Notes under the pieces: model-generated
Told to the model about the DNA's origin: nothing
Seen by the model: only the letters and a program-made list of their open reading frames with translations
Database searches by the model: none
Assembly: GCA_036897445.1 (NCBI GenBank)
Contig: JAYMTL010000060.1
Span: 44,164-108,163 of the forward strand
DNA: 64,000 nt
DNA from: Pelargonium tetragonum
Lineage: Eukaryota > Streptophyta > Magnoliopsida > Geraniales > Geraniaceae
Direction of reading: 5' to 3'
In this document: positions 25,241-37,850 of the stretch, piece by piece
Numbering within the stretch: position 1 is the first letter of the stretch
Layout of the letters: every line of letters begins with the position of its first letter
Translations under genes and position numbers: made by a program

Positions 25241-26340
25241 GACAAGAGCTCCTTATTAATGAGATGTGGAATTGAGGTATACTTAGGTAAGAGTAGGATA
25301 TTGTCAAGTCCCAGATCTAGCTTTGGGGCAGGATAGGGGTTTCTATGGATATAGCTTTCCCTGGTGTTGTTAGTTTTCTAGTAAACCGGGATCTAGGTTG
25401 TAGGTAAGCGGGGTTTCTAATTCTTTATTGGGCACTCCATTTATGTTAGAGGTAATGCAATTAAGTAGGGATTTAGAAAGGGTCTTAGGTTGGCGAGTTA
25501 GCTAGGATTTTAGTCAAAAAGTCTAACTTGCAAGGAGATGTATTGATTTCCTGGGTTTTGGGTTAGGTTAATGGAGTTCGGGTATCAAAACTATAGGTTC
25601 TGCAACTAAAGTAAAGGAAATGGGGACACAGAGGGTTGTTGTCAGTCTGAAAGGGGCAGGGCTGCCGAAAAGAAAGTCGTAAGTTTGGGGAAAGGTCAAG
25701 GCTGAGGTGTAGTATTTGGGGGAAGAGGTTCGGTTGTCAAGTCCTATGGTACAGCTAAAGTTATGCAGGTTCCAAATACTCTATAATAAAAAGAAAATGA
25801 ATACGTAAGAAAGCTTAAGCGGGATTTCGTATTGAAAGAAAGTCTTTACTGAAATGAAAGGAAGAAGAAAGTAAAGTGCTGTTGAATTAGACCCTGTTCG
25901 GAGTGACTTTGAGGGGGAAATCGCTATAGTTCTTTTAGTTCTAAAGCGATAAAGTAGGTCGATGCGAATAAGGCAGGCAGAGAGTAACATATAGAATGTC
26001 AGGTCCGTGGGTATAGCCGGTATAAGTCAAGCTCTTGGGGTTAGTCTAAAAAAGAAAGAGGGAACGCAAGAAGTAGATCCAGTTCAGAAAGAAGGTGTAA
26101 AAGTGGTAAAACGGGGTAAGTATAGATATGAAGAAGTGTATTCAAAGTCAGAACAGGATTTCATGAGCAGGTAAACAATCTCTATCCTATAAATAAAAGA
26201 AAGCAATTCGAAAATAGATGCAACTCTTCGATAAATAGGTCCATAAAACACAAATGAATCTACCCCGATGTTTTCATAAGACCCCCTACTTTGAACTAAA
26301 TAAAGAATGCGAGGACACTTGACATGGAACCTGGGAAACA
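25241..26340. repeat. G-over-C block
   Basis: Counted by hand, line 25621-25680 has 24 G and 9 C, and line 25321-25380 has 18 G and 8 C. The word AGGTAATGCAATTAAG near 25450 differs by one base from words at 32579 (plus) and 20640 (minus), linking the block to the repeat family. The 69- and 85-codon minus-strand frames (25781-25990 and 26084-26341) are unrecognised and probably follow from the skew. Confidence 0.45.
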
Positions 26341-28250
26341 AGAAACTTCAGTAGCAATTTTAATGTTTAATGAAAGACTTTCTTTAATAGAATAGAAGCT
26401 CCAACAGTCTTGATTCACCCTAGGGTTTCTATCTAAAATGTCTAGAATGCTTTTCATGTTTAGGTTCCTTTTGAGATGGTTTTCTCCCTATTCTATTTCA
26501 AAGGCTTTTTACCTTCTTTATAGTTAGAATTTTCCTACTAATACCTAATAGAGTCAACATGCACCTATATTTTATTCTACGAATCTCCCCACCTAAATTC
26601 ACTACACTGACTATCCGGAACCTGGTGCCTAAAACCTTCTACTAGAAATCCTGAAACACAAAAATGTCTTTCCTTAGAACTAGACCAGTGCTCTTGACTT
26701 ATCTGGGCTCTAGGACCTTATTCGCAGCTTATCTTGTTATCCTGTTTCTTCTTCGCGGGGACCTACTTCATTCACAATAAACTTTAGAATTCGATAAACT
26801 AGAGCCAATAAGACCTTTACTCTACTAGTTTGCTTTATCCTCTTCAGGATTCTAAGTAGAAACTGAGAAAAGAGCACCAGATCAAAGCATCTCCCATTGG
26901 TAAAAACCCTACTATTCTTATGCATCTTTATTTATATTATAGCAAGCTTTCCGAGTTCTCTTATACCCGGTTTCTTAGAGACTTTCTATTTCATTATCCG
27001 CTTTCACTGGATCCTCCCTGTCAAACTTACCAGTACTTTCCTCATAGCAGAGTAACATCTAGGCTTCTTATTCATTTCAATCTGAATAACTACTTCAGTA
27101 GCCCCAGGGTTTCTCAACCTTCCGTAGCTTAGCTTAGTTTTATAGACTCCTTGATCTTTCGCATACTTTATTTCACTTTCTCGGAGGCCCTTGTTAGTAC
27201 TTTTTGAAAAGGATGCTATGGAATACCCGGTTAAAACCCTACTACCTTCTTAACCCACTGGAACCCTATCTACTTACCAATTTTTGACTTCCTTACTCAA
27301 TAGACTTTACTGCCCAACTAACTGACCCTTTCAAAAATCCCCGGTCTCGTTAACCAGCTCACCTATCAAGGAAGACCTAACAAGATAAGGCCTGCTTTCT
27401 CTATACTTCATCTTTATTTTAAAAGACTTTCCAATAAAAGGGACTTTTTGAGTAGATTTTACACCTTTTTCTTACTTTTACGTATATAACAAGTCTATTT
27501 TCTCTAAAACTTGATACCAATTCTAGAGCTAAAATCTGGTTTCTCATAGGTGAAAATTGAACAAGTCAAAAACGGAAGTTTACCTCTTGAAAGCCTTAAA
27601 AAGATACCCCAAAAAATAGAAAAAGGGTCCTCCGTATAGCGAGAAAACTCTTCCAACAAGAGTTGCCTGCTTTTAGGGAGATTCCCTGCTTTGCTTTCTA
27701 TCTAGCACTCCATTTCAATTTCTAACCCTTTTATTCACTTTATTGGAAAAGACAGACTTTCACCTTATCTTCTTTAACGGAAACTGAATTCCTTATAACT
27801 TGCTGAGAGACCCGGATACCCATTCGCACCTTTGCGCTCCTACTACCCCCTATCTTGTTCTTCTAACAAAAGGAGATCTTCCCTTATTTACTTAGCCAGA
27901 AGCGTCACTTTAGTTACTTTCTTAGAGTATTAGAAACCCTGTCAATCATAGAACTGAACCTAGAAACTGGACTCTCTCCAATCAATAAAGCCCTCCGCTA
28001 AAATTGACTGACCTTAGACCTGTACTCGTTTCTTAATAGATAGTAGAAACAAAGAGATCCCCAACCTCCGTCCCAAACTTCTAACTGAGAGCTAGCTCGG
28101 AAACTCTGTATCACTAGCTTACAGACCCATACACCTATGCTACTCTCTTCTATAACTAACTAGCTAGCTAAAAAAAGAATCCCAGGGTTAACCTCCTTCC
28201 TAGCCTAGTCAAAGCTCTTGCTTCTCCTTTGTTGTCTACTAAGCCTAAGA
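26341..28250. repeat. C-over-G block related to 35.5-37.8 kb
   Basis: Skew reverses here: line 26581-26640 has 21 C and 7 G, and line 27301-27360 has 21 C and 7 G. A 20-bp word, CTTGACTTATCTGGGCTCTA, at 26693-26712 recurs exactly at 37095-37114. TAGAAATCCTGAAACA at 26643-26658 recurs at 36256-36271. TCGTTAACCAG near 27347 recurs near 36353. These support a common origin with the 35.5-37.8 kb block in the same orientation. No gene is recognised. Confidence 0.5.
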
Positions 28251-28939
28251 CCCGGATATTAAGAATAAAGATTCTCAAACAAATAGAAAAAGTAGAAAAG
28301 AATGAATGAACTAAAAGAAGAAGGAAATTTGTTGTGCTATCTCATGTACACTCTCTTACAAACTCTGTGACTCTCTAGCAACCTTCCTTCGCTTTGCTAC
28401 AGTCGGTAACAGAGATGTACTCCTGCTCCGATAAAGGCTTTATCCTCCAATTTGAGAAACCCCGGAAGACTTTGAGGGATAGACCTTAGAGACTCCTAGA
28501 CTTTACTAAACTATCTCGTACTCTCCTATACTACAAAAGTAACTAATAACTACAATGAGTAAGCTATGAAAGGAAAGTTACTAGCTGCGCAATAGGTAAA
28601 AAGAAGAGTAAGGCTACAAAGACTCTTAAGAAGGTCTTAGAGCTCGTACAACAGCGGGTCTAGCTAATAAGACTAAGAAGATCCAGAGTAAGAATAAAAA
28701 AAAGTCAAGGAATTTTAGTTAGTGGATGTATGTAAGTTCCTCCTTTTTCTAGGTTTCTGGTCAGATAAAGGTTCCTTTTTGACAGAGGAGTAGTATAGTC
28801 AGTCTTTCAATAAAGCTCTCTTTCATTGGGGATGAACCGGATAGGAGACTCCTTCATAGACACGGAATTTCTGAGAAAGAGCTTCCTAGAATAAGTAAAA
28901 AAAGAAGTTGTAAACCTTGACTACTTGACTTTATAAGCT

Positions 28940-29160
28940 AAAGGTTCTGTCAAATGCACTAGAAAGTTTATTGAATAGGTCGTATAGGTAGTACCTTAAG
29001 AACTCAACTGATGATAAACGTCTAGAGCCTCTTGGGGAATAGTAGGGGTATGATTCCTTTTGATTTGCGTTCCTTTTTTATGGGTTTTGATAGGAATTTC
29101 TTGGATTTGATGAGTTACTTTGATTTGTTCCCTTGTTTACAAGGAAAAATGAGTAGAATG
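28940..29160 (+). repeat. Inverted-repeat partner of 37.66-37.88 kb
   Basis: This segment aligns with the reverse complement of about 37660-37880. The best part, about 50 bp at 29063-29113, has roughly four mismatches and includes TTCCTTTTTTATG and TTTTGATAGGAATTT. Weaker agreement extends upstream to GTACCTTAA near 28990. A 79-codon ATG frame (29032-29271) runs through it, and the best-matching part is open in the same frame in both copies. Confidence 0.6.
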
Positions 29161-32100
29161 AGAGTTTCTTATCGGCTTGCTCTTTCTGGGTTTATCGAAA
29201 AGGACAAGACAAAAGGGGTTGAAGTCGTTGTATGTATAGTTTCATTCATAGTTGGGGTGCATTCCAATTGACAGTTAGTTCTGGTTTTTGTCCCTTCCTA
29301 TTCTATATCTATCTAGCTAAAAAAGTAATGAATCTCTGATTTCTATTCTATTTCTATAACAGGATTTTAGGTCATTCCAAAGAAACCTAGCCAACCCGTG
29401 CTTTGGAGTAACAGAGAATTTTTTCTTTATCTAAGCGATTCTTTTGTTTCCTTTTTTGTAGCTCATAAGAAAAGTCAGGGTCGTTTTACCCAACCAAATT
29501 GCAAGGAAATCTTTCCTTTTGTTTAGATAAGCAAGTTAGTTTCTTTGAAATCCTTAAGACTTTTTGAAGTTTAGTAATACAAATGGTACAAAAGGGAGTA
29601 GAAAAAGACACTGAATAAAGTAAGGAGTTTTTCCTTTGTTTCTAGGCTTTCTCTTTTCTGGAAGCTATTGTCTATAGGGAAAGCTTTGACTTTCAGGGAA
29701 GAGAGACCCCGCTTTAATTGAATAGAGGCTGCTATTCAAATTCTTAATAAAAGATTCAAATATACTGAATGCGGATTAGCACGGAGGAAGATTCTAGGAA
29801 TTTCCTTAAACATATAACTGAGCAAAGCTAAGGAGAAAGACAGGGGTTTTCACGCTAAGGGACACCGGGCCTCCTAAGGTATCTAATGACTTAAGGCATT
29901 CTTTCTTCTGATGCTCCCAGGGGTTCTTTCACAACGCGTAAAAACTTTCTTTTATCTAGAACGGTTAGATATAAAATTCCTTGGGACTGCCTTAAAGTTT
30001 CCGCAGGGTTACTCGCTTATTCATTAAAGGGGAACTCCTCGGTATACCTACTTTGCCTCCCTTTAGTGTCTCAAACCACGCCCACCAACTATACCAGGCA
30101 GAAAACAGGGGTTTCAAGTCAAGATAGATAGATTAATACATATAGAATGCTAATTAAAAAAATTACAGTAAGCTATGACAGGAAAGGCATTAGCTACAAT
30201 AAGAAGAGTAAAACAGGTACAAAGATACAGACTAAGATAGAGAGAAAGTCAAGTAAGGCAATCTCTTAGGTAGACAAGTAAAGCAGTGTTGTTAGTAAAT
30301 TATCCATGTATACTCTATAAACTAGATAACAAGAACCTCCTTCGCAAAGTTACAGTCAGGTAGACGGACTGACTTATAGACTTCTTTCTAAGGTTCTATT
30401 CTCATTTAATGATAAGAGCAGGGGACAAGATAAATCTTGCCTTAAGACTATATAATACAACTAAATACGCAATAGAATTACGAGAGCTACTAATGGAGGC
30501 AAGAAGTCATATCCAGGGGAAAGTTATAGGCTATAATTCAATTGATCTCCCTTAAGAAGAGTCTATCTGCTACAAGTGTCTATCTCTCAAGAAGAAACAA
30601 GGCATGAATAAAACAAGTATGAAGAAGAAGAAGCTAGGGGGGATTCTAAAGGATCTATACAGAATTCTCCAAACTATCTTACTTTATTTCACCTTCTTCC
30701 GGATGCCTACAGTCGGTAAGATAGACTATACCATCTAAGGCACTCCCCTCATTTCATTAACGATAAACACAAAAGGCAATGAGGTAAGCTTGCTTAGAGA
30801 CTCCTAGACTATCCTTCTATTACTATAGACTCTTAATAGAATAAAGAAAGAATAATCTATTCATATTAAATACTATAAGACTAAGAAAGGCATTGAAGAA
30901 GCTCAACAGGGATAAACCTTGACTCGTGAACTTAGACAGAGTACTCTAACTATAAAAGGTTCCTGGTTCAGTCCTTATTTATATACCGAATACTATGAGT
31001 TAGAATTTATTTAAGTAAAGGCCTCCCTAAAGTGAAAAAAGTTCCAAAAAGGAATGCCCGATTGAACTCTTCTTAGCTAGCGGACCCTTTTACGCCTACC
31101 CTTATAAGATAAAGCTCTCGCAACAGGTTCTATCACATTTTCACTTTGTTAGCAAGAACCCCCTTTTGACAGAACTATAAAAATCCGAGCAAGTTTTCTT
31201 TTCTGAGAGAAAGGCGCTCCCTTTTTCATTTTTAGTTCAAACAAAAATTGATATTAGGATAAAAAACCAGGGATTTCCGCCAATTTAGACCAAATTTTAA
31301 TTGGATCCTGCCCATTCCTTGTATATCCTATACTATTGAGCCCTCTTACTTAGCATACACAAGATATCCCGTATCAGAGCCCTTGTACTAGAAAAGGAAG
31401 AACTGCAGAAGAGTCAGTAATGAATCTTTATAGCTAGCGGGGTCTTGATAACTCTCTTGTAAATAAAATAGAGTCTTTAAGCTTTCGAGAATACTTTTTG
31501 AGTAGACTCCTGGGTTTCCCTTAGTAATAATATAGGGTTTCGAGGTTCTATAATTTTCTTTAACAGCCAGGAATAAGTGAAATATAGTCCTTAAAAAAGA
31601 ATTGGAAATTTTTTCCTTTATATTAAGATAAAAAGGCAATCTCAGAAAACGGGAAGAATACAAAGAAGACTCTCAAACAAAGGAATACAAGTCTAAGTTA
31701 TAAGTCAAAGAAGATAAAAAAAAGAACATAAGAATAAGTCAGTATCAGTTGTGGGTGGTAGGTATATTATCCGGGTACTATCTATCTATAACATACTAAA
31801 AACTCAAAAGTTTACTCAGTAGGATAGATTACTTCTTATGTTTATTAGGCACTTTATTCTCTAAGGATAAGTAACACATTGAAGAAGTCAAACTATAAAC
31901 ACAAATACAAGAACTACAAGACTCTAATATAAAAGACCTCGCACCTTAAGCCCCTTAAAGTTAACTATAAACGGTAGTGGTATATGAAAGAACAACTAAC
32001 CCGTATCTATTTAATCTATCTCACCTATTTTACATAAATTACTCTGTATACTCTCGTAACTAACTACTATAAGTTATAAGTATGAGTAACCCAATACCCT

Positions 32101-33002
32101 ATGGAGTCCCTCTTATATTGCTAAGATTCCTAGAACTACTGCTCATAAGAAAGAAATAAGAAATACAAGAACTCAAACAAGCAAGTCAATGAAACCAATT
32201 CAAATAAGAATGAAAAAGAAAGATAAATCTTTCCTTGTCTTATCTCAAAGAAACTATTAAGCACGAACCTTCCCCATTAAACCCCCTTGATAAGGGTAGT
32301 AAGTAAGAGAGCTCCTGCTCTAACTCAGTTTGTTTTCTCTTAAACGATAAACACATAAGGCATTGAGGTAAGATATTAGCAAAAACAACACATCTACCAT
32401 CACTACCGGTTATCAATATAAATCCGGTATACCAGACTTCCATAACTAACTACTCTAATTATAGTAGCTCCATCCCCACCTTAGGAGCCCCGTTCTAGAT
32501 ATAGCTCTCTTACTTACTGCTCCTACTTCTGGTTGCTAATAAAAAAAGATAGAGTACAAAAAGAAAGAATACAGATAGAGGTAATGTAATTAAGAAAGCG
32601 CAAGTCAGTAACAAAGAAAGTAAAACAATTAAACAAATCAAAAAAGTCATAAGTCAAAGAAGAAGCAAGTTATAGCTACAAGAAGTAGTAAGAAAACTAG
32701 GATACAAAGAGTGTGGAGAAGGGACTAAAAGAAGCAGAATCTATTGCTGTTGCGTATTCAAACGCCCTCAATGATAAACAATTCCACTGCACTTCTAAAC
32801 TTGTAGTTTGAGTCGGTTAGGCTGTACACTATCTTCCATCTATTAGGTCTCTACCCTCCTTACTGATAAACACATAGCAACAAAGAAGAAGACACCTAGA
32901 AAGACACTTACTACCTAACGACTATAAAGTCTAATCTTATAGCTACAAGGATTCTATCCCCCATTCAAATTATAAGATAGATCCTACTCGTATAGCTTCT
33001 TA

Positions 33003-33071
33003 GACAGGCACTGCTCCTCCTAATACGCCTACTCCTATCGCTATGCCAGCTATGTCAGCTATAACGTCTAC
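33003..33071 (-). other. Short Gly/Ala-rich open segment in the repeat cluster
   Basis: On the minus strand, 23 sense codons before a TAA encode a strongly hydrophobic segment starting VDVIADIAGIAIGVG and ending in GGAVPV. There is an in-frame TAG directly upstream, so it cannot be an intact gene. The GTAGACGTTATAGC at its start resembles GTAGACGCTATAACC at 18732-18746. I do not recognise the protein. It looks like a transmembrane-segment fossil or a chance product of biased sequence. Confidence 0.25.
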
Positions 33072-33420
33072 CTATACTGCTTGCTAAGCCTAGTACTACC
33101 CTCCTCCTAATATAGGATCTCAAAAACTCAAACAGCAAGGCATACAAAACCCAGGTCTACTAAGTCTAGCTCATCATAAACAGCGAGTCATTCAATAAGG
33201 TATAGCTGATCTTAAGAAAGAAGCTAAGTCAAAAGTCAGTGTATCCTATATTTATTGTGTGGTAGTGACTATCTATTAAAGACTCCTTTTTATGATACTA
33301 ATAATTTAAGATCGTAACAATAGGCATCTGAAGAGTAGTACAAAGACAAAGAAAGGTAGAGCTCGTACTCCTGTTTGTTGTAGGAAAGTTGTAGCTAGAA
33401 AGAAAAGAATAAAAAGTCAT

Positions 33421-35500
33421 GAAAGAAAAAGGAACTAAAGGGTTCTATTTTAGGGTGCCTAAACCCCCGGGTAAAAGAGTAGGTTTAACCCGTTTCAATT
33501 TTTTGATGAAGATGTGTTCTACCTCGAAAATGAATTGGGGCTTTTGCACTGCGGGATTTTTATTCTTGACCTTTCTATTTCTATTTAAGCTTTTTTGGTA
33601 GATATAAGATCTAGGAACCCCTTAGTGCAGTATGAATCTTTTTCGAAGGAAGCTCTAGAGTTATAAGGTTTAAATAACTCGTATTTGTAATTTGTAAAGC
33701 TATTTACTTGTACTGGGGTAGTCTTAGAAAAAACCCCGGTTTAGGAAGGAGGCTATAAATAAAGAGGAGATGCTCCTGATATGATAATAAAGAAGATTAC
33801 GTGATAGAGAGGACTCCACATATCGAACCTGGGGTTATCCCCTTTCAAGGAACATAACATGAGATTCCTTTTATCTTAAACTTTTAATGCTAATACAATT
33901 AATTAAGCCAGATTTGATAAAAGTTTATAAGTTAGGTTTGCGCGAGGTACCCCTAGTTTTAAGATAGTCAGTATTTCGCTAGTATTAGGTTCCTTTTCTC
34001 TCAAAGCACTTAATATATTCTGAATTATGCAAACCTAAGGTACAGAAAGGGAGTCCTTTTAAGAATCCATTTGAACTATATCAAATTACTTAACCGGAAA
34101 CTTATAGAACACTGAGTCAGACTCCTTTTAGAAAAACTATATTTACAAGATTTTGACTGGCCAAGTAGCTACTTAAAATCATATATTTTGAGAACTCCTG
34201 TAAGAGAACATCTCTCTTTTACTTTTTGGGTTTACTCGCTATTTTTGTTACTTCATTTCTTCCTTAAACCTGTAATAACGACTTTCACTACCTTTTTTTG
34301 TTGAATCAAAACAGAAAGATTATATAGAGCCGCTTTTTCGGTTTCATATTTAAGGTTGGTTTCTTCCGCAGCTACGCTGTCATCTTTTTAGGGGGTAAAT
34401 CTAGGGTATAGTAAATAATGTAAGACTGGGATCCCTACTCCTTACCTATTAATTACTGAGATAACCTAGAAAAGACAAATCCTTGAAGTATCAAAAATTG
34501 GAGTAACTCCATCCAACTTATTAAATGAAAAGTCTAACTAAAAGAAAAACCCCAAAAGAAGTCCTAGGTTTGTACGAGGCTTAATTCTTTATACACTGGT
34601 AAAATCCGGGGATTCCAGAACTCCTAGTCCATGTTGCATAAATACAGATGTATATATAGGGTCAAGTTTTCTAAGCACTATAAAAAGGAAACTCCTAACT
34701 AGATCTTGATAACCTTGGCCAGAAAAAAAGGGCATAAATAATAGAAACTAACTAAAGGAACAAAACCGAAGGAAAATCCTTCAACGAGTCTTCTTACAAA
34801 AAAGGGAGATCTGAGTAAAGCATTGCTGAAGAAAGTAAAGATAACTAGGAATCCTCAAATTCCTCTGCAATGAAAATTAAGAAAGATTTTGGTCAAAGTT
34901 CAGTTTTGTACACGAATTTAGTTATATAACTCTTTTTATGAGGAGCAAATCAAAGAGCGTTAAAAGAAGTTTGAGTTTTCTACAATTTATTTGTGTATTA
35001 TCAGCTCTTGTCTATAATAAAATTACAAGAAGAATTTTGTAACATTTAGTGTATTGCTACCTCGTAACCTTTACGATTATTAACTTAACTTTTTAGAGTT
35101 TTAATAACCCGTAGTAGTTCTTGAGAATGGGGAAAGTATCCTATTAGGTAGACATTCATTCTTTTTTAATTAATAGCTACATAGAATGATTTTTTGTAAA
35201 CCAGAGTATCAACGACAACCTCGCTGCTTTTACTTACCCAGTTATGAGTTGTTTACAATACAAAGGGAAAAACGCGTAAACCCGGTAATATATGTAACCT
35301 CGTTATCGATTTTATGAAAAAATTCGTATGTACCAAAGAAAATTCTCGATTTCTGTAAGCTGAGATCTCTCATTCCCAAGACTATATTTAGTACAAACTT
35401 CTCTTTGGAAAAACACTCTAATAACTAAGTTCTACTTTAGACTCTGAAATAGGAAACCAAAAAACCTAGTAAATTTGCCTCTTTATCAGAACTCCTGAAT
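33421..35500. other. Spacer without recognisable genes
   Basis: No gene, tRNA or strong repeat was found. A 60-codon ATG frame at 33419-33601 ends in a Phe/Leu-rich segment but has no recognisable motif or partner. Confidence 0.6.
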
Positions 35501-37850
35501 CAATCCAGTTACGCTTTTTGACTATCTATCTATAAACTCCCCGTCTCGTTGAAGCAGCTAACAGAAAGGAGTCCCCGACAGAACCTGGCTCTCTCTATAC
35601 ACCTCTTTGACAGGAAACTAATTACTTCAAGATTTCAGTAAAAGGGATTCAGTAAGTATAAGAATTCTACCTTATCCTCTCAATCAAGAAAATGGGACTC
35701 AGTCTAAGTACTAGAACTCTAGGAACCCACTCTCTTTTGAAAGCAAATCCCATATAAAATTGGGAAGCCAAGGAACAAACATAACCCAAAAAGTGCTTAT
35801 CTTAAAGACTGAAAAAGCTAAGAAACTAAGGAATGCAGATTCATTCAAACAATGCTGCTTTTTCTATCATATCATATATCTGTAGTTTCCATACTTAGTT
35901 AGGAATTCCCCTATTAGATGGACCTTTTTAGAGTCAATTTGACTTTATCTCTTTTGGAATCCCTTCCCCCGGAGCTTATCTTCGATACCTTGTTATTGAG
36001 AAATCCTACCCGCCTAACTCTCTTAACCTGGAATCTAGTAAAGAAGATATATCCTCGTAAAAATCTAGAGCAAGTCAATAAGAAAAAACCCTTCCAGAAA
36101 ATCTGGTGTAAACAAGCAAGCTTACTAAACTCAGCCAGGACTTCCCATAAAATGTAGCAGATACACAGCGACACCCCTGACTTCAGTTACTCCAAGTTTA
36201 TAAGAACTTTTTAGAGGGCTTCATAACTCAATTCCCTGCCGGCTTTCTAATTCTTTAGAAATCCTGAAACAAAGTTTGAGAGGCTCTTTTACGATCTTTC
36301 GCTTTCCTAAGAATCTTATCTGACTACTTTTGTTAAGAAATTCTACCTGCCTCGTTAACCAGATTAGATACATCCCACTCAGCGGAACTGGAAAACCTTT
36401 TTAAATACAAAGAGGAAGTTTCTTCTTGTTGGAAACTTGTACGAATTTCCTCCTCGCGGCACCCCGAAACTAGCTAATTGAACCTAGGAGACTAAGAATC
36501 TCTTTATGAAAAGAAAACCAATTCCTTCTAACTGAACCCCCCTAACCTAAAGGAAGCCCCTGTTCTATTCGGAAAACTCGATACACTAGCTACTAGTCAA
36601 ATCCACTTATAAGGCCCTGGTTTATCTAGTTATGAAACTCCACAGAATCTGGGACTGGAAACCTACTAACCTTCAAATGTCAGGAACACACTACATTTTA
36701 CTTGGGAAAAATCTTTAGGTACTATCGATTTCTGAAACTGAGGGTTTAGCTATACTTTTGGGACTCTTAGAATCAAGACTCCCTACGACTTTACTTGTTA
36801 GATATTAAAGAAGACTCGTACTTATCAGGTCGGTTAAGAAGCCCCCTTTTGCTTTGCCCGTCATTTATTTGCCCGCCGCCTCGTTACCATCGAATATCAT
36901 TCTTTGGCTTGCTTACTAAAAACCTGTATGTACTCATTTAAGAGATAATAGAAAAAGGAACTCCCCTACTAGAAACCAAACTGGGAACACCTTTCTTAGA
37001 GCTAGTCCCGAACTCTGTCTCACTTACTACATAACCACTTTGACTCTTTATTAGTACAAACCCTGTTTAGTTGATAGACTGACCTGTCTTAAAACTTGAC
37101 TTATCTGGGCTCTACCTTGAGGGCCCTACTCGTAGCTATCTAAAGCCTTCTTTTTGGAAAACCCGACTCTTAACTATCCCAATTAGAAATTCTAGATCCT
37201 ATTAATGGAACCCTTTGACTTTCAACTAAAAGAAATTCCGAAATATAAGTATTACCTAGCTTATAAAATAACTAGACTCTGGGGGATATGCCTTGCCCCA
37301 ACAAAGCGACTCTGCCTTATTCCAACCTTAGAGAACCCTGTTCAGTCAAACCTTTCGATAAGAAAGATGACTAACTAAACCACAATACCTATCTTTAGTC
37401 TTTAGAGTGAGACCTTTTTCTCGGAGTCCCTTTTAAGAAAATCTCCTTATTAACCTTCAATTAACCTGAAACCGGAAACCTACTAGACTTCAAATTCTGG
37501 AAGACCCTCTCACATTCAAAAAAAGAAATGCTTTACTTCCAAAAAGGACAAAAACCAGTACTCAAGCGGAAGCCGTCCCAGCCTATAAAGTCAAAGGCCT
37601 CCTCTCTAACTAACCATAACCCCGCAGAAAAGCCCTGCCTCCTAGTTTAGCTTATCCGCTTTAGATTGAGAAACCTAGAAACGGAGGAACGTACATACAG
37701 ACACCGACTATCACTCCTCAAATCCAAAAAATTCCTATCAAAACTCATAAAAAAGGAATGCAAATGGAAGAGAATCGTACCTATGTTACTCTCCAGAGGT
37801 TTTAGAATTTTATCTTTAGGGTGCTTATTAAGGTACAAACAAGATTGAAA
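35501..37850. repeat. C-over-G block related to 26-28 kb and, inverted, to 29 kb
   Basis: The plus strand is C/T-rich. It shares the exact 20-mer at 37095-37114 and the 16-mer at 36256-36271 with the 26.3-28.2 kb block. Its right end, about 37660-37850, is the inverted partner of 28.94-29.16 kb. Overlapping frames of 79-86 codons on both strands at 35914-36174 are unrecognised, and overlap on both strands argues against either being a real gene. Confidence 0.5.

Larger units (their letters stand above)
28251..33420 (-). repeat. Cluster of diverged repeat-family copies, mostly minus strand
   Basis: Read on the minus strand, a core recurs: GTGTTTATCG, then a G-rich 40-60 bp, then (C)TTACCGACT, and a pyrimidine-rich tail. 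In plus-strand coordinates, GATAAAC/GATAAAG core words lie at 28429-28437, 30761-30770, 32345-32354 and 32863-32874, with a weaker one near 30.41 kb. Longer agreements include CTTAGAGACTCCTAGACT (28485-28502 and 30793-30810, exact) and AGTAAGCTATGA (28558-28569 and 30167-30178, exact). A 28-bp word at the 30.76 and 32.35 kb cores has two mismatches. Units appear roughly 400-500 bp long but are irregular. A G/T-rich block, 28720-29900, interrupts the cluster. No protein family was recognised. Confidence 0.6.

Noticed and set aside
35914-36174. Overlapping open frames of 79 and 86 codons on opposite strands
   Set aside because: They share the same DNA, neither shows a recognisable domain, and both lie in a skewed repeat block. 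Probably chance.
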